A DNA stretch of 64,000 nucleotides from Microbispora siamensis (GTDB taxonomy: Bacteria > Actinomycetota > Actinomycetes > Streptosporangiales > Streptosporangiaceae): assembly GCF_016863095.1 (NCBI RefSeq), contig NZ_BOOF01000031.1, forward strand, positions 62,001 to 126,000, written 5' to 3'. Below are positions 57,468-64,000 of this stretch, one piece after another (position 1 is the stretch's first letter; each line of letters starts with the position of its first letter). The position numbers and the translations under genes are program-made. The notes under the pieces were generated by a model. The model saw only the letters and a program-made list of their open reading frames with translations, made no database searches and was not told where the DNA came from.

Positions 57468-58931
57468 TCAGCCCAGGCCGAGCAGGCTCTTGATGGGCTC
57501 CAGCGCGAAATACACGACGAACAGCGCGCCCACCAGCCACATCAGCGGGTGGAGGTCGCGCGCCCTGCCGCGGAACACCTTGATGGCGATGTAGCTCACG
57601 AAGCCCGCGCCGATCCCGGCGGTGATCGAGTACGTGAACGGCATGAGCACGATGGTCAGGAACGCGGGGATCGCGGTCTCGAAGTCGCTGAAGTCGATCT
57701 CCTTGACCTGGGTCATCATCAGGAAGCCGACGACCACGAGGGCCGGGGTCGCCGCCTCGAACGGCACGATCTCCGTCAGCGGGGCGAAGAACATGGCCAG
57801 CAGGAACAGCACGCCGGTGACGATGCTCGCCAGACCGGTACGCGCGCCTTCGCCGACACCGGCCGCCGACTCGATGTAGGTGGTGTTGGACGAGACGCTG
57901 GCCGCGCCGCCGGCCGCCGCCGCGAGCGAGTCGACGAGCAGGATCTCCTTGGTGCGCTCGACGGTCCCGTCCTCCTGGACCAGGTTCGCCTGGCGGCCCA
58001 CGCCGACGATCGTGCCCATGGTGTCGAAGAAGTCGGCGAGCATGAGGGTGAAGACGAACATCACGGCCGCCAGGCCGCCGATCTTGGCGAAGCTGCCGAA
58101 CAGGCTGAACTGGCCGAGCAGCGACAGGTCGGGCAGTTCGATGAAGTTCTTCGGCCACGCGGGCACGTTGAGCGACCAGCCGTTGGGGTTGCTCCCGTCG
58201 GGGGTCTGCGCCCCGATCTTGCCGATCGCCTCGACGATCATGGCGAGCACGGTGGTGCCGACGATCCCGAGCAGGATGGCGCCCTTGACCCTGCGGGCGA
58301 CGAGGAAGGCCGTCACCAGCAGGCCGACGACGAAGACGAGCGTCGGCCACCCGGTCAGCGAGCCGTTGCCCAGCGCGCCGAGCTTGACCGGGACCGTGGT
58401 GCCGCTCGCGTCCGGCATGCGCCGGACGAACCCGGCGTCCACGAACCCGATCAGCGCGATGAACAGGCCGATGCCGACGCTGATCGCGGTCTTGAGCTGT
58501 GCCGGGATCGCGTGGAACACCGCCACCCGGAAGCCCGTCACCACGAGGATCGCGATGACGATGCCCTCCAGCACCACCAGGCCCATCGCGTCCTCCCACG
58601 ACATCTGGCTGGCGATGCCGAAGGCGAGGAAGGCGTTCAGTCCGAGGCCGGTGGCCAGGGCGAACGGCACCCGGCCGAAGACGCCCATGATGATCGTGAG
58701 GATGCCGGCGGCGAACGCGGTGGCCGCGGCGACCAGCGCGATGTTGGGGTTCTTCCCGTCGCCGAGGAACTGGCCCGTCTTGTCGGCGACGGTGCCGATG
58801 ATGAGCGGGTTGAGCACCACGATGTAGGCCATCGTGAAGAAGGTGGCGAAGCCGCCGCGGACCTCCTGTCCGACGGAGGATCCACGGGCTGAGATGGAGA
58901 AGTATCGATCGAGGAAATTAGGGGTGTTCAT
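57468..58931 (-). CDS. NCS2 family purine permease (AzgA-like)
   Basis: 487 residues, about 13-14 helices. Signature: VRGGFATFFTMAYIVVLNP, GLGLNAFLAFGI, SNTTYIESAAGVGEGARTG and ATPALVVVGFLMM, matching the AzgA/hypoxanthine-guanine-adenine branch of nucleobase permeases. Imports a purine base. ATG 58931 starts MNTPNFLDRYF; an upstream GTG adds 14 residues without support. A DUF2530 gene is divergent, as in many actinobacteria. Confidence 0.94.
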   Translation of the reverse strand: MNTPNFLDRYFSISARGSSVGQEVRGGFATFFTMAYIVVLNPLIIGTVADKTGQFLGDGKNPNIALVAAATAFAAGILTIIMGVFGRVPFALATGLGLNAFLAFGIASQMSWEDAMGLVVLEGIVIAILVVTGFRVAVFHAIPAQLKTAISVGIGLFIALIGFVDAGFVRRMPDASGTTVPVKLGALGNGSLTGWPTLVFVVGLLVTAFLVARRVKGAILLGIVGTTVLAMIVEAIGKIGAQTPDGSNPNGWSLNVPAWPKNFIELPDLSLLGQFSLFGSFAKIGGLAAVMFVFTLMLADFFDTMGTIVGVGRQANLVQEDGTVERTKEILLVDSLAAAAGGAASVSSNTTYIESAAGVGEGARTGLASIVTGVLFLLAMFFAPLTEIVPFEAATPALVVVGFLMMTQVKEIDFSDFETAIPAFLTIVLMPFTYSITAGIGAGFVSYIAIKVFRGRARDLHPLMWLVGALFVVYFALEPIKSLLGLG

Positions 58932-59067
58932 GGGGTTCGCATTCACGCGCGCAGAGTCGCAGGCCCTTACCATCCGCGGAAAGAGCCAGGGGAGCAGCGT
59001 TGTCCTTTCGTGACCGGTTTGTCATGAAGATACCGGCTCACTGCCGCGACCTTCTAAGCTGGCTGGC

Positions 59068-59328
59068 GTGAGCGAGCGCCGGCCGGACCCCATGCCTCTC
59101 AGGACGAGGGACACCCTCACGATCCTGGTCGGGACGGCCCTGTGGGTGATCGCCCTGGCCGTCGTGCTGCTGGTGGTCAGACCGGCCGACCCGCGGCCGG
59201 TCTGGGTCTGCGTCGCGGGGATCGGCCTCGGCCTGTTCGGGGTCCTGTACATCCGCCGCCGCGACGCCCGGCTGCGCGACTCCGTCCCCGCCGCCGACGT
59301 CGGCGAGTCAGAACCCCGCCGCCCCTGA
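59068..59328 (+). CDS. DUF2530 membrane protein
   Basis: 86 residues, two helices (TLTILVGTALWVIALAVVLL; VWVCVAGIGLGLFGVLYI) with a basic RRRDARL after the second. DUF2530 proteins are short actinobacterial membrane proteins encoded beside NCS2 permeases and the DUF3027/sacsin-like pair, as here. Function unknown. GTG 59068 start. Confidence 0.88.
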   Translation: MSERRPDPMPLRTRDTLTILVGTALWVIALAVVLLVVRPADPRPVWVCVAGIGLGLFGVLYIRRRDARLRDSVPAADVGESEPRRP

Positions 59329-59345
59329 ATTCGAAGCGGCCGAGC

Positions 59346-62291
59346 TCACAGTGACGCCGTGGGGTCGAGGTCGGCCTCGGCGAGCAGCAGGGGGACCCGG
59401 GCGGGATCGCGCAGGAGCGCGGCCACGGCGAGGCGGTCGCCCCACTGGCCGGCCGCCCACGCGAGACCCCTGGCCAGGCCGTCGACGCCGGTCGCGTGCA
59501 CCGCGCCCTCGAAGAACCGCCACGGCACCGGCTTGCCGTCCACCAGCAACTCGTCGTGCTCGACGTACGTCGCGGGGGCGCCGGGCAGCAGCGAGCGCAC
59601 CTCGGGCGGCACGGGCCTTTCGGTCCCGGCCGAGGTGACCGCCCCGGTGACCACCTCACCGGCGAGCGGCAGGTCGAGCACCTCGGACAGCGCCTCGGCG
59701 AGGTCGAACGGCGCGAGCACGAGCGGCCGGTCCTCGACCAGGGCGAGCAGGTCGGGCGCCTCCACCACCACCGGGCCGTCCCCAACGTCCGCGACCGTGA
59801 CCGTGCCCTTCAGCACGGCCCGTACGGCCTCGGGCGGGCTCACCCGGGCGGGATCGACGGCCGCCAGCGCGATCCACAGGGACCGCAGCTGGGCCCGGTC
59901 GACCTCGAGCGACGAGTCGGCCAGCAGGTCGAGCAGCTCCTCCGGACCGCCGTGCGAGTCGAGCAGGTCGGCGAGGGTGGACCGGACGCCGATCATCTTC
60001 AGCGCGTCCTCGTCGATCCCCGCAGGCGCCTCGCCGTACAGGCCGAACAGCAGCGGGTCGCCCGTGGGGAGCCGCAGCTCCGTCGGCCGGCGCCCGCCGA
60101 GCACCGGATGCCGCGACAGCCACCAGGCCGTGTACGACGGCACCTCGACGGTTTCCCCCGCCGCGAGCACCCGCATGGGCCGCAGGGCGGCGCGCAGCGG
60201 AGGCCGCGACAGCAGCGCGAGCGCGCTCGGCCAGTCGGCGACGTACTCCAGGTCGCGTACGGCCGTGAACTCCCGGACCACCGGCGGCACGTCGAGGTCG
60301 GGTATCAGGTCGAGCACGGCTTCCAGCCACTCGTCCTCGAGGTCGAGGTCGTGGTCGCACTCGGCGGGGTCGAGCAGCACGTCGGAGTCGTTGACCACGG
60401 CGAAGCCGTCGAGCACCCCGGCCGCGGCCAGCACGTGCGGGCCGAACTTCTCCACCAGGTCGGGGGCGGCGACGCCGAACGGCACCTCGGGGTCGATCAG
60501 ACCGGCCAGCGAGCCCTCGGCCAGCAGCAGCTCACCCGCCGCGTAAAGCTCGCCGTCGGCGCCGCGCAGCGCCAGGTCGGCCAGCCACGGGGCCTCCCCC
60601 GCGGTCAGGCCCGCCGCGTCGACCAGGGCCAGCACGGCCTGGGCCACCGGCTCGGGGTCGGCGCTGTTCAGCGACTCCGACACGGCCGCGTGGGTGAGCG
60701 GGTCCTCCAGCACCGTACGCGGGGTCGCCTCGGCCGCGCCCAGCCGCAGCAGCAGCGGGTGGGCGGCGTCCGGGTGGACGATCCGCAGCCCGAGCGGCGC
60801 CAGCGAGGCAGGATCGAAGGTCTCCGACTCCTGCGACAGCACGAGCGTGCCGCGCGGGCCGCGCACGAGGCGGCCGTCGGCCAGGGGCACCGCGATCGCG
60901 CCGACCGCCTCCAGGTCGTCGGCGGGCAGCACCTCGTAGAGCGACCGCCACCATGCCGGGTCCTTGTCCTCCACCGCCTCGCCGGACAGCATGTCCACGA
61001 CGTCGGCCAGGTCGACCCGGCGTACGCCGAGCGTGGTCAGAGCCGGGTGCCGGGAGGCCCAGCCCGCCGGCAGCAGCCCGGGGACGATGCCGGCGATCTT
61101 CGCCAGGAACTCGGCCGACCCCTCGACCGCCCGCGCCTGGTTGCCAGGAACGACGCCTTCGGAGATCGTCGGCAGCAGCGGCGTCTCCGGCAGCGCCCTG
61201 ACGATCTCCCGCCGGATCGCCGCGTCGAGCGCACCCTTGCCCATCAGGCCGGGCACGAGGTCGAGCAGGTCCGGGGTCGCCGGGAGCTCCCCCAGCAGCC
61301 GTACGTACGCCTCGGCGGCCCTGGCGACCAGGAAGTCGGTGAGCGGCCCGGGGGCGACGTGCCGCCGGTCGGTGGTCATCGGGAACGACGCGATCAGCAG
61401 GGCGGGCAGGTCGAGCGGCTCGTCGCTCGGCGTCGGCGCGTGCACCACCCTGTGCACAACCCCGCGGACGTCGCCGCGGCGGTCGCCGGGGACGGCCCAG
61501 CGGACCTCCCAGTAGGGCCGGGCCCGCTCCTCGGTCGGCCGGTCGGCGAACAGCTCGGCCACCTGCTCGGGAGTGAAGGTGCCGGACTCGGCGACCACGT
61601 GCCAGCCCTCGGCCGAGATCGTGCGGGTCCGCCCGTCCACCTCGATCTCGACGGTCTCCAGCGCCGGCATCGACAGCGGCAGCGCGGGCCCCGCCTCCTC
61701 GAGCATCCGCCGTACGGCCTGCTCGGCCGCCTGGTCGCGCAGCGGGAGCCGGACGAGAGTGTCGAATCCCTCGGGGACCTCGAGCGAGTCGTCGGAGAAC
61801 GGCAGCCGCAGCAGCGGGACGTGTCCCTCGCGGCCCTCCAGCTCGGCGGCGAGCTCCGGCCGGGCGGCGACCAGCGCGGCGGTCTCCTCCCGGGACCAGC
61901 GCACTCCTCCGGTCGCTCTGGAGGCGATCGAGGGCGCGTCGGTGACCGACACCACGGCGGCGAAGCCGACGCCGAACCGGCCGGCCGCACCCGCCTCGTC
62001 CTTCTTGCCCGAGACGCGGAGGGTGGACAGACCCTCGATGCCGGTCTGGTCGAGCGGCGCGCCGACGTTGGCGGCCAGCAGCACGCCGTCGGCGAGCGTC
62101 AGCCGCAGGCGTCCCGGCACGCCGGCCCGCAGCGCGGCGTCGGCGGCGTTCTGGGCGAGCTCCACGACCAGCCGGTCGCGGTAGCCGCCGAGGGCGAAGT
62201 CCTCCTCGGCGTTGGCGTCCTCGCGGAAGCGGGCAGGCGAGGCCGTCCAGGCCGCGAGAACGGTGTCACGCAGGCGCGCGGTGTCAAACAT
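59346..62291 (-). CDS. Sacsin-like GHKL ATPase (HSP90-type N-terminal domain)
   Basis: 981 residues. N-terminal HSP90/sacsin-like nucleotide-binding domain: RDRLVVELAQNAADAALRAG (N-box), GIEGLSTLRVSGKKDEAG and GRFGVGFAAVVSV (glycine lid). The remaining ~800 residues are a Leu/Ala/Asp-rich repeat-like region without a recognised domain. ATG 62291 lies 2 bp after the DUF3027 stop, so they are one unit. Sacsin-like ATPases are thought to act as chaperones or nucleotide switches; in actinobacteria this gene is a steady neighbour of DUF3027, DUF2530 and NCS2 genes, but no function is established. Confidence 0.88.
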   Translation of the reverse strand: MFDTARLRDTVLAAWTASPARFREDANAEEDFALGGYRDRLVVELAQNAADAALRAGVPGRLRLTLADGVLLAANVGAPLDQTGIEGLSTLRVSGKKDEAGAAGRFGVGFAAVVSVTDAPSIASRATGGVRWSREETAALVAARPELAAELEGREGHVPLLRLPFSDDSLEVPEGFDTLVRLPLRDQAAEQAVRRMLEEAGPALPLSMPALETVEIEVDGRTRTISAEGWHVVAESGTFTPEQVAELFADRPTEERARPYWEVRWAVPGDRRGDVRGVVHRVVHAPTPSDEPLDLPALLIASFPMTTDRRHVAPGPLTDFLVARAAEAYVRLLGELPATPDLLDLVPGLMGKGALDAAIRREIVRALPETPLLPTISEGVVPGNQARAVEGSAEFLAKIAGIVPGLLPAGWASRHPALTTLGVRRVDLADVVDMLSGEAVEDKDPAWWRSLYEVLPADDLEAVGAIAVPLADGRLVRGPRGTLVLSQESETFDPASLAPLGLRIVHPDAAHPLLLRLGAAEATPRTVLEDPLTHAAVSESLNSADPEPVAQAVLALVDAAGLTAGEAPWLADLALRGADGELYAAGELLLAEGSLAGLIDPEVPFGVAAPDLVEKFGPHVLAAAGVLDGFAVVNDSDVLLDPAECDHDLDLEDEWLEAVLDLIPDLDVPPVVREFTAVRDLEYVADWPSALALLSRPPLRAALRPMRVLAAGETVEVPSYTAWWLSRHPVLGGRRPTELRLPTGDPLLFGLYGEAPAGIDEDALKMIGVRSTLADLLDSHGGPEELLDLLADSSLEVDRAQLRSLWIALAAVDPARVSPPEAVRAVLKGTVTVADVGDGPVVVEAPDLLALVEDRPLVLAPFDLAEALSEVLDLPLAGEVVTGAVTSAGTERPVPPEVRSLLPGAPATYVEHDELLVDGKPVPWRFFEGAVHATGVDGLARGLAWAAGQWGDRLAVAALLRDPARVPLLLAEADLDPTASL

Positions 62292-62293
62292 GA

Positions 62294-63091
62294 TCAGGCG
62301 TGACCCAGGGGTTCGGAGCCGGCCTCGTCCACGGAGCCCGACTCGATGATGTCGTATCCCATGTCGTCCAGGATCGGGGGCGCCGGGTCCATGACCATCG
62401 AGGGCACGGTGGTCGCCTCGGAGTGCGCCCCGCAACCGTGGTCGGCGGACACCACGCGGCCGTCGTCCGGCGCGTACTCGTTGGTGCAGACGCCGAAGCC
62501 GAGGCCCAGCGCTCCGGCGAGCGGCCAGTAGAAGCCGCAGGTGGAGCACTGCGCCGGGGCGGCGTGCGCGATCGGGGTGTGCGGTCCTGCCTCGCCGGCC
62601 CGCCAGCGCCGCGCGGCGAGGTCGCGGCCGAGCGCCGACAGGACGCGGGCGCGTCCCAGGCCCAGCTCGAAGATCGCCTGCTTGTCGATGTCCTCCTCGG
62701 CGGAGGCGAACCCGGGCACGAGCCGGTCGTCGTCGGCCTCGGCAGGCAGCAGGTCGCCCACGCCGAGATCACCCGGGCGCAGCCGCTCGTTCCACGGCAC
62801 CCAGGCAGGAGCGAGCAGCGCGCCCGAGCCGGGCAGCAACACGGTCTCGCTCACGGTGACGATACGGGCGCGGGAAGCGCGGGTGACGGTGACCGCCCAG
62901 CGCCAGCCGCGGTAGGCGCGGTCGAGGCACTCGAAGTAATGGGTGACGACCCGGTCGCCCTCGTTGTCGAAGCCCAGGTGCTCTCCCACCTCCCCGGGGC
63001 GCGCGATCTCCTCCGCGGCCCGGCGGGCGAGGTCGACCGCCGCCGCACAGGCCTGGTCGACTGGAGTGCTACGGATTCGGGTACGACTCAC
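62294..63091 (-). CDS. DUF3027 protein
   Basis: 265 residues. DUF3027 core: VGEHLGFDNEGDRVVTHYFE, CLDRAYRGWRWAVTVTR, VLLPGSGALLAPAWVPW. The C-terminal third has CSTCGFYWPLAGALGLGFGV then CTNE and HGCGAH, a probable four-ligand zinc site. Cytosolic, function unknown. First gene of a unit with the sacsin-like ATPase; divergent from an MFS gene. Confidence 0.92.
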   Translation of the reverse strand: MSRTRIRSTPVDQACAAAVDLARRAAEEIARPGEVGEHLGFDNEGDRVVTHYFECLDRAYRGWRWAVTVTRASRARIVTVSETVLLPGSGALLAPAWVPWNERLRPGDLGVGDLLPAEADDDRLVPGFASAEEDIDKQAIFELGLGRARVLSALGRDLAARRWRAGEAGPHTPIAHAAPAQCSTCGFYWPLAGALGLGFGVCTNEYAPDDGRVVSADHGCGAHSEATTVPSMVMDPAPPILDDMGYDIIESGSVDEAGSEPLGHA

Positions 63092-63165
63092 ACTCCATTT
63101 TCACCCACGCCGCGAGCGGACCGCACCGGCTCGATGGGCAAATCGTGGAAGGACCCTCGGTGCCT

Positions 63166-64000
63166 ATGGTGAAGATTTGGGCGAAAGTTACGCGTGTTGT
63201 GAGAGCACCGGCGCGGGCGACGCGCCGGCTCACGCACGCCCAGGGAGCGGGGCGCACCGGCCTCGGCCGCCTCATCGAGTTGACGGCGGCGCATTCGGCC
63301 GGGGACGCGCTGGTCACCGTGGCCCTCGCCGGGGCGCTGCTGTTCGGGCTCCCGGTCGGCCAGGCCCGCGGCCAGGTCGCGGCCTACCTGCTGATCACCA
63401 TGCTGCCGTTCGCGGTGGTGGCGCCCTTCGTCGGGCCGGTGCTCGACCGGCTCCGCTCGGGCCGCCGCTACATCATGGCCGGCACCCTGCTCGCGCGGGG
63501 CCTGCTGTGCTGGGGGATGGCCGGCGCCGTCCACACCTCCGACGCCGTCACGCTGTTCCCTTCGGCGCTCGCCGTGCTGGTCCTGTCGAAGGCCTACAAC
63601 GTGTCCCGGGCGGCGATCATGCCGAGCGTGCTGCCCGCCGACATCCCACTGGTGACGGCCAACGCCAGGGTCGCGTTGTTCGCGCTGGTGTCGGCGGGCG
63701 TCGGCGCCGGCGTGGCCACCGGCCTGTCGGCCGCCGCCGGAGCCGACTGGGTGCTGCGCTGCGCCGTGCCGCTGTTCCTGCTGTCCGGGGTGTTCGCCGT
63801 ACGGCTGCCGCGGCACGTGGACGCGCCCGACCTGGAGGACGCCGAGCCGCGCCCTCGATGGCGCACCGTGCTCAACCTGGGCCCGGTGGTGGGCGAGGCC
63901 ATGGGCGCCAACGCCGCGATCCGGGTCCAGTCGGGCTTCCTTGTGTTCTTCCTGCTGTTCCTCGTGCAGGACGGCCACCTGCGCGGCGTGGACCCGAAGG
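63166..64000 (+). CDS. MFS transporter, partial (3' end beyond window)
   Basis: Visible 278 residues. Basic cytoplasmic N terminus (KIWAKVTRVVRAPARATRR), then helices with HSAGDALVTVALAGALLFGL, motif-A-like PVLDRLRSGRRYIMAG, and SKAYNVSRAAIMPSVLP. Matches the actinobacterial MFS family often found beside DUF3027. ATG 63166 has GGAAGGA about 14 nt upstream; GTG 63169 is an alternative. No stop before the edge. Substrate unknown. Confidence 0.88.
   Translation, partial: MVKIWAKVTRVVRAPARATRRLTHAQGAGRTGLGRLIELTAAHSAGDALVTVALAGALLFGLPVGQARGQVAAYLLITMLPFAVVAPFVGPVLDRLRSGRRYIMAGTLLARGLLCWGMAGAVHTSDAVTLFPSALAVLVLSKAYNVSRAAIMPSVLPADIPLVTANARVALFALVSAGVGAGVATGLSAAAGADWVLRCAVPLFLLSGVFAVRLPRHVDAPDLEDAEPRPRWRTVLNLGPVVGEAMGANAAIRVQSGFLVFFLLFLVQDGHLRGVDPK

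Overview
The window is high-GC actinomycete DNA. Dense ATGA/GTGA gene overlaps, frequent GTG starts, a Cvn 'conservon', bacterial terpene cyclases, NCS2/DUF2530/DUF3027 synteny and many TetR/MarR/PadR/WYL regulators point to a filamentous actinobacterium, probably Streptosporangiales (inference; no rRNA or marker gene lies in the window). I saw no rRNA, tRNA, CRISPR array, prophage or intact transposase.

Region by region. 1-2822 (-): sugar ABC importer (binding lipoprotein, two permeases, no ATPase) behind a LacI-type operator. 3174-6871 (-): conservon CvnA-D. 7093-10963 (-): compact terpenoid cluster of P450, class I terpene synthase and class II cyclase with a DADTT acid motif. 11181-15042: small membrane protein, secreted CE3 esterase with CBM2, Asp-box sialidase-like protein. 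15216-19599: SDR, EF-hand protein, PucR-type regulator, FAD amine oxidase, IclR regulator. 19740-21994 (+): homogentisate dioxygenase and fumarylacetoacetase (end of tyrosine catabolism). 22033-26526: L,D-transpeptidase, VOC protein, NfeD/stomatin pair, TetR and a divergent Dabb protein. 26543-29853 (-): two overlapping dynamin-type GTPases.

29903-36507 (-) is one tightly packed operon: membrane fusion protein, ABC ATPase, FtsX-type permease, anchored DUF5666-like protein, response regulator, histidine kinase and lipoprotein. Most of its exported parts carry Gly-rich segments. Divergent from it is a second membrane fusion protein with a ~250-residue disordered insert; its 5' end overlaps what looks like the right end of a dead IS200/IS605 element. 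Then come a VapB-like antitoxin with a frameshifted VapC toxin, a second two-component pair, L-2-hydroxyglutarate oxidase, a CBS protein and a secreted beta-propeller-like protein.

45466-57393 is a run of small regulator-plus-enzyme modules: WYL/epoxide hydrolase, TetR/MFS/SDR, PadR/FAD monooxygenase, aldo-keto reductase, MarR/MFS/ThpR, alpha/beta hydrolase, AraC/VOC. Several have clear palindromic operators in their promoters. 57468-64000 is a core-looking actinobacterial block: NCS2 purine permease, DUF2530, sacsin-like GHKL ATPase, DUF3027 and the start of an MFS transporter.

Most interesting: the terpenoid cluster, the Gly-rich two-component/ABC operon with its partner fusion protein, the IS-end overlap, and the toxin frameshift with an intact antitoxin.
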